Below are positions 8,304-17,608 of a stretch of 64,000 nucleotides of DNA, in pieces. Source of the stretch: Fervidibacter canadensis (GTDB lineage Bacteria; Armatimonadota; Fervidibacteria; Fervidibacterales; Fervidibacteraceae); assembly GCA_041446545.1 (NCBI GenBank), contig JBGOEJ010000002.1:124001-188000 (forward strand). Direction: 5' to 3'. The first letter of the stretch is position 1. The number at the start of each line of letters is the position of its first letter. Position numbers and translations under genes: made by a program. The notes under the pieces are model-generated. The model ran no database searches. It was not told where the DNA came from and saw nothing but the letters and a program-made list of their open reading frames with translations.

Positions 8304-9572
8304 TCAAGGCGACGGGACGGGCAAGACGCAGACGGGCGTCGGGATGGGAACTTGCTGACCCGTCGGTTGCAACTTGCCCGTCTTCGGGTCAATGCGGAAG
8401 AGGACGAGGTTGTCGGTGTCTTGGTTGGCGGCGAGCAGGAAAGTGCCTGTCGGGTCAATGGCGAAGTGGCGAGGAAACTTGCCTTGCGTCGGGACATGCT
8501 CTATCAGGCGCAATCGTCCATCTCCCTCAATGGCGAACACGGCGATGCTATCGTGCCCCCGATTGGAGCCGTAAAGGAATTTGCCCGACGGATGCACTTG
8601 CACCTCTGCCGTCCAATTGTCGCCCTTGAAATTGTCGGGCAGTGTGGAAACTGTCTGCAACTCGCTCAGCGTTCCCTTTTGAGCGTCATAGCGAAACGCC
8701 GTGATGGTGCTGTTAAGTTCGTTGATGACATAAGCGAAACGCCCATTGGGGTGGAAGGCGAAGTGGCGCGGTCCAGCGCCCAGCGCGACGGCGGCGAAAG
8801 GCGGGTCGTTGGGCGTCAGCGTCCCTTTGTTGCTGTCAAAGCGGTAGATGAGCACTTTGTCCAAGCCTAAATCGGCGACGAAAGCGAAATGGTTGGCGGC
8901 ATCCAAGTTGACCGAGTGGGCATGGGGACCTTCCTGTCGCTTTGGGTTGACACTTTTGCCTTCGTGCTGGATGACGGAGGTCGGTTCGCCCAAGCGCCCA
9001 TCGGGCAAAATCGGCAAGACAGCAACACTTCCGCTGCCGTAATTCGCCACCAGCAAAAATTTGCCTTGCTTGTCCACCGTCAAGTGGCACGGCGCGGTGC
9101 CTTTGGACGGTTGTTGGTTGAGCAGGGTGAGTTTGCCCGTTGACGGGTCAACGGCGAAGGCGCTGACAGAACCCGTCCGTTCGCCTTGAAACTCGCCGAC
9201 TTCGTCGACGGCGTAAAGGAAGCGGTGACTGGGATGGAGCGCCAGAAAAGATGGGTTGACCGCTTCCGCCATGAGAGTCGGTTCCGTCGTCGCACCCGTC
9301 GTCAAGTCCAACTCAAAGGCGTAGATGCCTTTGCTGCCCCGATGGGTGTAGGTGCCGACATAGACCCGAAGGTGTTGCCGTTGCATCGGTCGTCCCCCTT
9401 CCTTTGGCGGTCGGAAAGTCGGAGTCGTGCCCAATGGAGTCGGCGTGGGATTGTCTGAGCGCAGGACAGGCAAAGTCCCTTGCGCACACCCCAACAAGGA
9501 AGCGAGCGCCCAAAGCACCACGCCCTTTGCAACACCTGCGACGATTTGTCTTAGCCCAATCCTCTTTTTCAT
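8304..9572 (-). CDS. Lactonase-fold beta-propeller lipoprotein (6-phosphogluconolactonase-like)
   Basis: 422 aa. A hydrophobic signal ends in a lipobox (Leu-Leu-Gly-Cys at residues 26-29), followed by a Pro/Thr-rich linker to about residue 62, so the protein is probably a lipid-anchored exported protein. The rest is the seven-bladed YbhE/lactonase family propeller: VYVGTYTHRGSKGIY opening blade, repeated FLYAVDE / FLLVANYGSGSVAV / RHFAFHPNGRFAYVINEL motifs and the conserved GPHAHS loop. Cytoplasmic relatives hydrolyse 6-phosphogluconolactone; export here argues for a different or extracellular lactone substrate. A start at residue 63 (MQRQHL) would give a cytoplasmic form, but the clean lipobox favours the long one. 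It is convergent with the upstream endonuclease gene. Confidence 0.85.
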   Translation of the reverse strand: MKKRIGLRQIVAGVAKGVVLWALASLLGCAQGTLPVLRSDNPTPTPLGTTPTFRPPKEGGRPMQRQHLRVYVGTYTHRGSKGIYAFELDLTTGATTEPTLMAEAVNPSFLALHPSHRFLYAVDEVGEFQGERTGSVSAFAVDPSTGKLTLLNQQPSKGTAPCHLTVDKQGKFLLVANYGSGSVAVLPILPDGRLGEPTSVIQHEGKSVNPKRQEGPHAHSVNLDAANHFAFVADLGLDKVLIYRFDSNKGTLTPNDPPFAAVALGAGPRHFAFHPNGRFAYVINELNSTITAFRYDAQKGTLSELQTVSTLPDNFKGDNWTAEVQVHPSGKFLYGSNRGHDSIAVFAIEGDGRLRLIEHVPTQGKFPRHFAIDPTGTFLLAANQDTDNLVLFRIDPKTGKLQPTGQQVPIPTPVCVLPVPSP

Positions 9573-9600
9573 CCTGCGTCCCCCGTCCCGTTCGTTTCGG

Positions 9601-10866
9601 TCATTGCTTTGGGAGGGGTCGGGTGAGCCGCTGGGTTTCGTAGCGTAGGCGTTTCGTGCCCGTGCTGGTCATCGGTTTCCCTTGTTCTAAACGGGCGGCT
9701 TCCTCCTCGGCGACTTTCGCCAATTCCGTCTCGCCGATGTTGAGCAAACGGGTCGCCGATTGGCGCAACAAGCGGGTGGCGGTGCCAATGTCGCCCGCTT
9801 TGGCAGCGTCCAATGCCTTCGTCTGCAACTTAAACGCCGTCGCCTTCTCCACCAAATTCATCACGAACGGGTTGACTTGCTGGACGGCGTTTTCATCGTC
9901 GGTGAACTCCATCACGATGTCCGCCTTGACCTTCTCGCCGTAACGGTTCTCGTGAGGCAAATCGTAAGTGACTTCCGCTTGCAGGATGCGAAAGAACCCT
10001 TTCGGCTTGCTCGTCACGGAAAACTCCAAGAGCACGGCTTGCCCTTCGTCCCGCTCCAAGTCACCCAAAGGCACTTGCACATCGCGGTCGGAAATGGGTC
10101 GGTAGCCCAAGTTGGCGATCAGGGGCAAAACTCGCCAGACCTGCCGAGGATTGACACCTTGCGCCAGTTTGAGGGTCAGATGGGCGTTGCGGGCGACGAC
10201 CCGTTTGGCGCTGCGGACGGCAAACTCAAAGTGCTGTAGGATTTGTTCGGGACGCTCAATGAACTCCGCAAAGCCGCCGAGGCTCTTCGTCGCATTTGCC
10301 AAAGCGTCCAGCAACTCTTCGTTCCAATCTTCGCCCAGCCCGAAGGCGTAAAGGGGCACGGAAAGTTGCGCCAGTTGGTTCGCCAACTTCTGGCACTCCT
10401 CTTCGTCGCCGTAAGTTTGCCCGTCGGTCAGCAGCACCATCCGCGACACTTTTTCAGGCGTCAAGTGCTTTTGCAACTCTTGGATGCCCAACTGCATTCC
10501 CTTGCTCATCTCCGTCCCGCCTCGGTCGGTGATGCTCCTCACTTTGGCTTTGAGGGCGTTTTTGTCGGTGACGGGCGCAGCGGGCACAAGGACTTCGGCG
10601 CGGTCGTCAAAAAGGACGATGCTCAGGATGTCCATCGGGTCTAACTGGTCAATGACGAGGGACACTGCCTGTCGCAGGTTCGCTATCTTTTGCCCTGCCA
10701 TAGAGCCGCTGCGGTCTAAGACAAGGCACAAGTTCAATGGTGCAGACTGAGGTAACCCTTCGCCGACAGGGATGACTTCCAGCAGAACATAGTTGAGTTG
10801 CGGGTTGGCATTCGCCAGCATTTTCGGTCGGGCTAAGGTGGCGGTGAGTTTGACTTCTTCCGCCAT
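9601..10866 (-). CDS. von Willebrand factor A domain protein
   Basis: 421 aa. The vWA domain spans about residues 40-210 with an intact metal-binding MIDAS motif (DRSGS near residue 50; later Thr in LLTDGQTYG). A beta-rich region follows (about 220-340), then a helical C-terminus with Glu/Lys-rich heptads. No signal peptide or membrane helix is evident. AAAGGAGGG precedes the ATG. It is the last gene of a minus-strand group (giant membrane protein, DUF4159, MoxR ATPase, this gene), and vWA proteins are the classical partners of MoxR ATPases, which are thought to remodel metal- or cofactor-loaded complexes. The precise target is unknown. Confidence 0.88.
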   Translation of the reverse strand: MAEEVKLTATLARPKMLANANPQLNYVLLEVIPVGEGLPQSAPLNLCLVLDRSGSMAGQKIANLRQAVSLVIDQLDPMDILSIVLFDDRAEVLVPAAPVTDKNALKAKVRSITDRGGTEMSKGMQLGIQELQKHLTPEKVSRMVLLTDGQTYGDEEECQKLANQLAQLSVPLYAFGLGEDWNEELLDALANATKSLGGFAEFIERPEQILQHFEFAVRSAKRVVARNAHLTLKLAQGVNPRQVWRVLPLIANLGYRPISDRDVQVPLGDLERDEGQAVLLEFSVTSKPKGFFRILQAEVTYDLPHENRYGEKVKADIVMEFTDDENAVQQVNPFVMNLVEKATAFKLQTKALDAAKAGDIGTATRLLRQSATRLLNIGETELAKVAEEEAARLEQGKPMTSTGTKRLRYETQRLTRPLPKQ

Positions 10867-10906
10867 GCTTCATCCCTCCTTTCGCCGCCAAAAATGTAGC
10901 GCATCT

Positions 10907-11911
10907 TTAGGGTTCGGGGACGGTTTGGAGCAGGCGGGTGATGACCTGTTCGGGAGCGATGCCGTCGGCTTCCGCTGCAAAGGTCAAGATGAGGCGATGG
11001 CGCAAAACGGGCAAGGCGACGGCACGGATATCTTCGGCGCTGGCGGCGGTGCGTCCGTGCAAGAGCGCCCTCGCCTTGGCGCCCAAGATGAGGGCTTGCG
11101 ATGCCCTTGGTCCCGCCCCCCATTGCACCCATTGGCGGACGAATTCGGGGGCTGCCACCTCTTTCGGTCGGGTCGCTCGCACCAGTTGGACGGCATACTT
11201 GCCCACCCGTTCGGGCACGGGCACTTTGCGCACCAACTCTTGCGCCTGCAGCAACTCTTCCCGCCCCATCACGACTTGCAAATCGGGCTCGTAAGCGGAA
11301 GTCGTCAAATGGACGATGGCTTCTTCTTCGTCCGCTGAGGGATAGTCCAACACGAGGCTAAAAAGGAAGCGGTCAAGTTGCGCTTCGGGCAAGGGATAAG
11401 TGCCTTCCATCTCAATCGGGTTTTGGGTCGCCAGCACGAAAAAGGGTTGGGGCAACTCGTAAGTGCGCCCGCTGACCGTCACCTTGCGCTCTTGCATCGC
11501 TTCTAACAACGCTGACTGCGTCTTGGGCGGGGCGCGGTTGATTTCATCGGCGAGGATGATGTGGGCGAAAATCGGTCCAGGCAAAAACTCAAAGCGGCGC
11601 CGCCCCGTTTCAGGGTCTTCCTGCAACACATCCGTGCCCAAAATGTCACTGGGCATCAGGTCGGGCGTAAACTGGATGCGTTTGAAACTCAAGTCCAATA
11701 CTTGGGCGAGAGTTTTGACCAAAAGGGTTTTCGCCAAGCCCGGCACGCCGATGAGCAGGCAATGCCCTTTCGCCAAGAGGGCGATAAGCAGTTGCTCAAT
11801 GACTTCTGTCTGACCGACGATGACTTTCCGCAACTCGCTAAGGAGCGCTTGCCGCAACTGGGCGATGCGCTCTACGGCTTGCAACTCTTGCAGTTCCGTC
11901 TCGGTCATCAT
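10907..11911 (-). CDS. MoxR-family AAA+ ATPase
   Basis: 334 aa. Walker A is GVPGLAKT, Walker B is ILADEIN, sensor 1 is ATQNP, and the sequence LLEAMQERKVTVSG is typical of the MoxR clade. The C-terminal lid domain follows. MoxR ATPases act as chaperones for complex assembly together with vWA proteins, one of which is encoded 40 bp downstream. Two ATG codons sit side by side (11911, 11908) after the strong site AAAGGAGGAACG; a longer reading frame to 11941 lacks a good site. Confidence 0.93.
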   Translation of the reverse strand: MMTETELQELQAVERIAQLRQALLSELRKVIVGQTEVIEQLLIALLAKGHCLLIGVPGLAKTLLVKTLAQVLDLSFKRIQFTPDLMPSDILGTDVLQEDPETGRRRFEFLPGPIFAHIILADEINRAPPKTQSALLEAMQERKVTVSGRTYELPQPFFVLATQNPIEMEGTYPLPEAQLDRFLFSLVLDYPSADEEEAIVHLTTSAYEPDLQVVMGREELLQAQELVRKVPVPERVGKYAVQLVRATRPKEVAAPEFVRQWVQWGAGPRASQALILGAKARALLHGRTAASAEDIRAVALPVLRHRLILTFAAEADGIAPEQVITRLLQTVPEP

Positions 11912-11946
11912 CGTTCCTCCTTTCGGTCGGTCATTGGGCATTGCCC

Positions 11947-12723
11947 TTAATGGGTCAGGGCGTAGTAAACGAGGTTGACACCGAAGCGGAAGGCGTAGTC
12001 AAAGTCAGGGGGCAGGCAGGCACAAATCGGTCCCGTCCAGCGCCAACTTTGCCACGAGCATTCTTCGGCGTTTTGCGAGTAGACGAGCACTAACCGCCCA
12101 TAAAGTTCCATGCCTTCGTGAAAAGTTTTGCCCCCACGACGGGCAGGGACGATGCGGTCAATGCGGTAAGGCACGCGGTAGATGGGATGGTCGGGAGGGA
12201 TGGGTTTAAGTTGGGCTTCAGGGAGCAAGGCTTGCAATTCAGGGCGCAATTCAGGGCGCAGGCGCAATTTGGCGCTGCACTCGCTGACGAACAAAAAGCC
12301 GCCCCCTTTCAAGTAGCGGCGCAACCGCTCCCGCTCCATCGGCGTCAGGTTCATCGGTTGGTGCTCGCTGACGAAGATGAGGATGGGAAAGCGAAAGAGG
12401 TCGTCGTTGTCCAGCGAGACGACGACGCGGCTTTTGTAAAGGTGCGTCCAACCCGTTCGTTCGGCGACATTGCGAATCAGGTTGAAGTCGCTCATCGGGT
12501 CTACCCGCAGGGTGTTTTCCCGCAAGCGCAATCGGGCGATGGCGACGACATGGGGCGGAAGTTTCGGGACGGGCGGTAGTGGCTCTAACTTTTCTTCGGG
12601 CGCCACCGCTTCCCCTGATGGCGGCGCCGGTGGCTGAATTGCCATCAGAGAATGACCGATGACCAACGACGCAATGACCAATGGCAAAGGGAGCAAAAGC
12701 CCGACGATGAGCAGCCGACGCAT
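11947..12723 (-). CDS. DUF4159 domain-containing membrane-anchored protein
   Basis: 258 aa. One N-terminal hydrophobic segment (residues 3-28) is followed by a Pro-rich linker and then the DUF4159 domain (about residues 55-255). Features of that family seen here: RPELRPEL region, PPDHPIYRVPY, GMELYGRLVLVYSQN and the C-terminal FRFGVNLVYYALTH. The fold is related to class I glutamine amidotransferase-like domains, but I see no obvious catalytic Cys-His pair, so an enzymatic role is doubtful. It lies between the giant DUF4175-like protein and MoxR, an arrangement seen in many bacteria with Bat/MoxR-type stress clusters. Confidence 0.82.
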   Translation of the reverse strand: MRRLLIVGLLLPLPLVIASLVIGHSLMAIQPPAPPSGEAVAPEEKLEPLPPVPKLPPHVVAIARLRLRENTLRVDPMSDFNLIRNVAERTGWTHLYKSRVVVSLDNDDLFRFPILIFVSEHQPMNLTPMERERLRRYLKGGGFLFVSECSAKLRLRPELRPELQALLPEAQLKPIPPDHPIYRVPYRIDRIVPARRGGKTFHEGMELYGRLVLVYSQNAEECSWQSWRWTGPICACLPPDFDYAFRFGVNLVYYALTH

Positions 12724-12791
12724 CTTTCGGTCACCTTCCGAAATTCAAGCGACTGGCGAAACGGCAGCGAATAGCCATCACCTGTCATGCG

Positions 12792-15700
12792 TCACTTCCT
12801 TCGCTGATACTTTTGCACGGCGTCGCGGTAAGCGGGTGGGACGGAAAGGCGGGGAATGGACAAAGGTGGCGGGGCAGGTGAGGGGACAAGTTTCGCCCGT
12901 TCCACAAAAGCGGCGCCGCCTTTTGTCCCTTGCAAGGCTTCGGGCACTTGTCGCATGGGCGGTCCGTGCTCTATGAAGCGACCCCAGTTGATGTCGGGCG
13001 TGGCAGGCATTTGACCTGCCATTTGCTGTTGTCGCTGTTGCCCTTGCTGATTGCCTTGTTGCCCACTGAGGGCTTGTGCCAACTGCAGGAGGGTTTCTAA
13101 GACGCGTTGCTGTCGTCCCTGCGTTTCCTGCCCCGTCTCGCCTTGCGGAAGGTTTTGCTCCAGCCATTGCAGCCACTCTTGGGCTTGCCCCATTCGTTGA
13201 CGCAATTCGGGTGGGAGGGCTTCGCCGAAAAAGCCTTCCATGCGGCTGAGGGCTTGACGGATTCCCCCTTCTTCTGCCCCCATCGCTTGCAACTCGGATG
13301 GGTTGGGGCGTTGCCCTTGTTGCCGCTGGGCGTGCAATTGTTGGGTGCGGCGAAGCAATTGGGCTTGTCGGCGCGCCAACGCCATCGCTTCGTTTTCGCC
13401 CGCCCCCATCCGTTGGCTCAGCGAACCTTGCTCCGATTGCAACGCCTGCCGAAGAACTGCGCTGAGTTGCTGCAACGCTTCTTCGGCGCGCCGTTGCGAT
13501 TGACTTGCCCGTTGCCTTTCGTTTTGTCGCAAGGCTTGTTCGGCTTGGCTCATTTGCTCAATGGCGTCTTGCAAACGGTGCGGTGTTTCGGGAGGCAATT
13601 GAGGGATGCGTTCCATCGCTTCGTGCAACGGCGCCCTTAAACTTTCGGCTCGTTGGCGCAGTTGTCGTTGTCGCTCTGGCAAGGTTGGCGGATGGCGTTG
13701 TGGGTTGAGAGAGGACAAAGGTCGTTCAGGTGTCAAGCGTTCCACTTCGCCCCAACTGGGCGGCGTCGGAGGCGAAAGGGGTTTGACAGAAGTTGCGGGC
13801 GTTCTGATTGACGGTTGCTCCGTTTGTTGCCCTTCGTTTGCCGACTTGCCGACTTGTTGACTTGCCGATGTTTCCGTTTGTTGTCGCAAATTGGCTTGGT
13901 CTAAGCGCAACCGTTCCGTTTGCTCTAAAAGTTGCGCCAGCAAGTTGCGTTCCTGCCGATAAAGTTGCGCCAGAGGGTTTTGGGTCGGCGAAGTCAATCG
14001 CTCTTCTAATTCCCGCAAATCGCTGAGGGCATCGTTGCCCTTAGATTGGGCGATGGCGGTTTGCTCTTGGCGCATGGCGGCTGCCGCTTGGCGCATCGCT
14101 TCCGCAGTCGGTCGTTGAGCGAAGACTTTAGCGGCGTCGCGCAATTGAAGGGCAACATCGGCATTGCCCAAATCCGCCCATCGCTTCGCTTCGTCCTGCA
14201 GTGCTTGACGCAATTGCTCAGTGCGGTCGGCAAGTTGCTCTTGGGAAGCGGCGAGGGAAGTCGGCGGTGTGCCCCGTTGCAAGGAGCGCAGAAGGCTTTC
14301 CTGCATCGCCCGCAGCCGCACCGCCTCCTGCGCCAGTTCCGTCAACCGCTCTTCACCTATCGCCCGCCCCAACGCCCGTTGCATTTGCCACAACTCATTG
14401 AGCGCTGTCGTCAAGTCACGCCGTTGCAAATGCTCCATCAAGTGTTGCAGCCACTCTTGCAGCCACGCTTGTGGGAGGGGTTGATTTGCCCATTGCGCCT
14501 GTTGCCATTGCTCTTGCCACCACCGTTGCCATCGCTCCACCTGCGTTTGCGCCACCTGCCAATGGCGCTGCTGAAGCCACGCTTCCAATTGCCGCAACCG
14601 ACGAAGCCATTCATCAGGTGTGCCCAGCAATTCGTCAGGTGTTCGGATGGGCAACTCAAGCCACGCTGAAACTGCCACTTTCGGACCAGACACGGCATCG
14701 TTGTCTTCCGCTTTGCCACGCAACCATAGCGCCTTGCCGACAGCCACAGCGGGCACGGGCAACGCCAACGATTGCTCCACTATCGTGCCTGTCGGGATGG
14801 GCAAGAGGATGGTTTGCCAACGGGAAGGAGGTCGGCGCGGTTCGCCGACAGCGAACTGCAAAGCGAGTTGGCGGACACCGAAATCGTCTTCGGCACGCAC
14901 CGTCAAGGGTGCAAAGCCCCCTGCGACGACAGCCTTCACGCCCGTCAGCACCGCCACCTTCGGCGGGTCATCGGGTTGAACCTCCACCCGTTGCCAACTT
15001 GTCAAGCCCTCAAACCCGTAGCGGTCGCGCAGGCGCAAGCGCCAGCGGAAAGGCTGACGGACGGTGAAGCGGATGGTGACTTGCCGACCATCGGTAGCGA
15101 CATCGGCAGAGGTTGTGGGTTCGCAGAGAAGTTGGGCGGCGCTCAACACCGACGAGGCGGTTGCCGTAACCGTCACCTTCGTCCCTTTCAGCAACCGCAA
15201 GCGTAACGGCGGCTCGGCAAAACTTTCGGCAGGCAAACCCGCATAGTCAGGCGGCTCTACACTGACCAGCCATTCGCCGATGCGCGGAGGCAGGACGGCA
15301 AGGAGGGAGACCGACGGGCTTTTGATGCACCCGCAAACGGCTTGTAATTTCCCGCTCTCGGTGACGACGAGTTGAGCGACAAAGCGGTTGTCGCCGACAG
15401 GTCGCATCACCAGCCAATGCGTTCCTTTTGGCGTCTGCCAGCGCAACCGAACGAAGGTCGCCTTGCCTCCTTCCGCTTCCGCTGTCACCATCACCGAAGT
15501 GCCTTTGAGGACGATGCCATCGGCGTCGCTGAGTTGCAATCGCAACTTGCCGTTCCGCTCAAACGCCAGCACGGCTTGGGCGTCGCGGTAAAGGGCGATG
15601 AGAGCGGAGACGGAAACGCCACTGCGCACCGTGACCAGCGAAGCGACGGCAGCAAGGGGCAAAGCGAGAAGCCATGAAAGGGCGGCATGGCGACGGTAAG

Positions 15701-16202
15701 GGAGCGTCAGTCGGTGGGCGATTCCGTTCGGGGCGACGGATTGCCATCGTTCCCACGCCCGCCAGATGGCAACCTGCGCAAAGAGGGGCGAGACGAAAGG
15801 TTCGTCATCCCGCAACTTCGCCAAATCCAAAGCGTTGCGCAGCATGTCGCCATCCAGCAACGCATCGGCATCGGCGGTAGCACGAAACAGCGATTCGTGC
15901 CACCACCATCGCACCGCCATCACGAGGACGAAGACAACGCCGAGGATGGCGAAGGCGGTTGACAGTTGAAGGGCGACAAGGAGTAGGGCAGGGGAGAGGG
16001 TGAAGCGGGCGAGGAAGAGGGCATTGAAGCAGAGACAAGCGAGGGCGCTGACTGTCAGAAGCCAAGCGGCAGCGGACGCCATCCGCCAAAGTCGGCGTTG
16101 CCACATTAGCCCTCTCATCGCCTTCCGCAGGGCTTTGGCGGGTTCAAAACGGTCAGCCAACAAGGGACGGTCAAGCCCTTTGGTGCCGTGCTGGCGCACC
16201 AT
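12792..16202 (-). CDS. Large membrane protein with Gln-rich coiled coil (DUF4175-like)
   Basis: 1136 aa. Two to three membrane helices lie near the N-terminus (about residues 40-65, 72-100) and another near 175-195. They are followed by beta-rich extracellular-type domains (about 200-480) and a very long helical segment rich in Gln, Arg, Glu and Leu (about 510-1060), with low-complexity runs such as QGNQQGQQRQQQ. The architecture resembles DUF4175-type proteins found with MoxR/DUF4159 genes. The start is uncertain: the ATG at 16202 has no clear ribosome-binding site, while the ATG at 16118 (MRGLMWQRR) follows GGAAGG. Function is unknown; an envelope-stress or structural role is inferred from neighbours. 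Confidence 0.78.
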   Translation of the reverse strand: MVRQHGTKGLDRPLLADRFEPAKALRKAMRGLMWQRRLWRMASAAAWLLTVSALACLCFNALFLARFTLSPALLLVALQLSTAFAILGVVFVLVMAVRWWWHESLFRATADADALLDGDMLRNALDLAKLRDDEPFVSPLFAQVAIWRAWERWQSVAPNGIAHRLTLPYRRHAALSWLLALPLAAVASLVTVRSGVSVSALIALYRDAQAVLAFERNGKLRLQLSDADGIVLKGTSVMVTAEAEGGKATFVRLRWQTPKGTHWLVMRPVGDNRFVAQLVVTESGKLQAVCGCIKSPSVSLLAVLPPRIGEWLVSVEPPDYAGLPAESFAEPPLRLRLLKGTKVTVTATASSVLSAAQLLCEPTTSADVATDGRQVTIRFTVRQPFRWRLRLRDRYGFEGLTSWQRVEVQPDDPPKVAVLTGVKAVVAGGFAPLTVRAEDDFGVRQLALQFAVGEPRRPPSRWQTILLPIPTGTIVEQSLALPVPAVAVGKALWLRGKAEDNDAVSGPKVAVSAWLELPIRTPDELLGTPDEWLRRLRQLEAWLQQRHWQVAQTQVERWQRWWQEQWQQAQWANQPLPQAWLQEWLQHLMEHLQRRDLTTALNELWQMQRALGRAIGEERLTELAQEAVRLRAMQESLLRSLQRGTPPTSLAASQEQLADRTEQLRQALQDEAKRWADLGNADVALQLRDAAKVFAQRPTAEAMRQAAAAMRQEQTAIAQSKGNDALSDLRELEERLTSPTQNPLAQLYRQERNLLAQLLEQTERLRLDQANLRQQTETSASQQVGKSANEGQQTEQPSIRTPATSVKPLSPPTPPSWGEVERLTPERPLSSLNPQRHPPTLPERQRQLRQRAESLRAPLHEAMERIPQLPPETPHRLQDAIEQMSQAEQALRQNERQRASQSQRRAEEALQQLSAVLRQALQSEQGSLSQRMGAGENEAMALARRQAQLLRRTQQLHAQRQQGQRPNPSELQAMGAEEGGIRQALSRMEGFFGEALPPELRQRMGQAQEWLQWLEQNLPQGETGQETQGRQQRVLETLLQLAQALSGQQGNQQGQQRQQQMAGQMPATPDINWGRFIEHGPPMRQVPEALQGTKGGAAFVERAKLVPSPAPPPLSIPRLSVPPAYRDAVQKYQRRK

Positions 16203-16365
16203 CCGAGAGTGGGCGCAAACTTAGCGCCCCGCACCTCCTTGACGGTTCGGTGACAATTGGCGCTTTCGTCGCATCGCTCTTTTCAACGCTTTTGGACGGA
16301 CGGCTTGGGAAAGAGTAGCACTGGCTTGAGTTCGTTGACTGGACAGAGGTAGCGCCGAGGGAAAA
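16203..16365. other. Intergenic region dxr / DUF4175-like gene
   Basis: 163 bp between the dxr stop and the next gene start on the same strand. I see no convincing terminator or conserved RNA structure, only modest A/T enrichment around 16270-16370. Confidence 0.4.
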
Positions 16366-17520
16366 TTACCGCGTGGTAGCGACTTCCCTTACCTTTTGCG
16401 CCGCTGTTTGGCGCGCCCACTCGTCAACTTGCCAGACCGTTTCCAAATCGGGTTCGGGGATGGGGTCGTGAAGTGCCATGACGGTTTCCACGACGGCGGG
16501 GATGTCCAGAAAACCGAGGCGCCGCTGCAAAAAGGCGTGGACGGCGACTTCGTTGGCGGCGTTAAGCACTGCTGGCATCGTCCCTGCAAGGCGCGCCGCC
16601 TCGCGGGCGAGGCGAAGGCAAGGGAAACGGTCTTCATCCGGCGGCTCAAAGGTCAGCGCCCCGATGGCGGTCAAATCCAGCGACGGCGCAAGGCTTTCCG
16701 CCCGTTCGGGATACAGCAGCGCATATTGGATGGGCAAACGCATGTCGGGGATGGACAGTTGTGCCTTGACAGAATTGTCCACGAATTCCACGAGGGAATG
16801 GACGATGCTTTGGGGATGGATGACGAGGGCGATGCGGTCGGCAGGGATGCCGAAAAGCCAGCGGGCTTCCATGATTTCCAACCCTTTGTTCATCAGCGTC
16901 GCCGAATCCACCGTCACCTTCGGACCCATCCGCCAAGTCGGATGGGCTAAGGCGTCATCTACCGTCGCTTGCCGCAATCGTTCTTTCGTCCAAGTGCGGA
17001 AAGGTCCGCCCGAAGCCGTCAGGATCAAGCGACGGACGGCAGCGATGTTTTCGCCTTGCAAGCATTGAAAGAGGGCGCTGTGCTCGCTGTCAATGGGCAA
17101 CAGTTCGCCTCCTTGACGCCATTGCTGGACGACGAGGTGACCGCCTGCGACGAGGACTTCTTTCGTCGCCAACGCTACCCGCTTGCCCGCTCGCAAAGCC
17201 GCTAAAGTGGGCAACAAGGCTTTGGCGGTAGGGATGGCGACGACAACGATGTCGGCGTCGGGATGCGTGGCGATTTCCACAAAACCCTCCAAGCCAGCGA
17301 GGATGGGGCAATCAACGCGCCCGCGAAGAGACCTCGCCGCTTCTTCATCCCACAACGCCGCCACTTTGGGGCGCCACTGGGCGACAAGTTCGCCCAATCG
17401 TGCGGCATCGCGCCCTGCTGCCAAAGCGACGACGCTCAATTTGTCAGGGTGGTGGGCGATGACTTGCAGGGTTTGTCGCCCGATAGAACCTGTGGCGCCC
17501 AAGATGCTCACTTTCCGCAT
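16366..17520 (-). CDS. dxr: 1-deoxy-D-xylulose 5-phosphate reductoisomerase
   Basis: 384 aa, normal length. The NADPH-binding loop GATGSIG is at residues 8-14. The family motifs LLPIDSEHSALFQCL (metal-binding Asp and Glu), LTASGGPFR, and MGPKVTVDSATLMNKGLE are present. The enzyme converts 1-deoxy-D-xylulose 5-phosphate to 2-C-methyl-D-erythritol 4-phosphate, the committed step of the MEP isoprenoid pathway. Isoprenoids feed the menaquinone side chain, which fits MqnC nearby. No other MEP gene is adjacent; in many bacteria rseP and cdsA are neighbours, which is not the case here. Confidence 0.96.
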   Translation of the reverse strand: MRKVSILGATGSIGRQTLQVIAHHPDKLSVVALAAGRDAARLGELVAQWRPKVAALWDEEAARSLRGRVDCPILAGLEGFVEIATHPDADIVVVAIPTAKALLPTLAALRAGKRVALATKEVLVAGGHLVVQQWRQGGELLPIDSEHSALFQCLQGENIAAVRRLILTASGGPFRTWTKERLRQATVDDALAHPTWRMGPKVTVDSATLMNKGLEIMEARWLFGIPADRIALVIHPQSIVHSLVEFVDNSVKAQLSIPDMRLPIQYALLYPERAESLAPSLDLTAIGALTFEPPDEDRFPCLRLAREAARLAGTMPAVLNAANEVAVHAFLQRRLGFLDIPAVVETVMALHDPIPEPDLETVWQVDEWARQTAAQKVREVATTR

Positions 17521-17546
17521 TTGCTAAAACCTCGCCATCGTTAGAC

Positions 17547-17575
17547 AAAACGGGGCGGGTTATAAAGCCCGCCCC
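17547..17575 (-). terminator. Intrinsic terminator after the Gfo/Idh/MocA gene
   Basis: GGGGCGGG (17552-17559) and CCCGCCCC (17568-17575) form a perfect 8-bp stem with an 8-nt loop. Read on the minus strand, the stem is followed by GTTTTGT, a short T-tract. It lies between the oxidoreductase stop (17609) and the dxr start (17520), so it probably separates their transcription. Confidence 0.75.
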
Positions 17576-17608
17576 GCCCCATTGTCATCGGTGCTGTCGT
17601 CCATGTTT

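Noticed and set aside
13000..14900. Repeat array or CRISPR-like signal in the CAA/TTG-rich stretch
   Set aside because: It is low-complexity coding sequence for a Gln-rich coiled coil with no regular repeat-spacer pattern.
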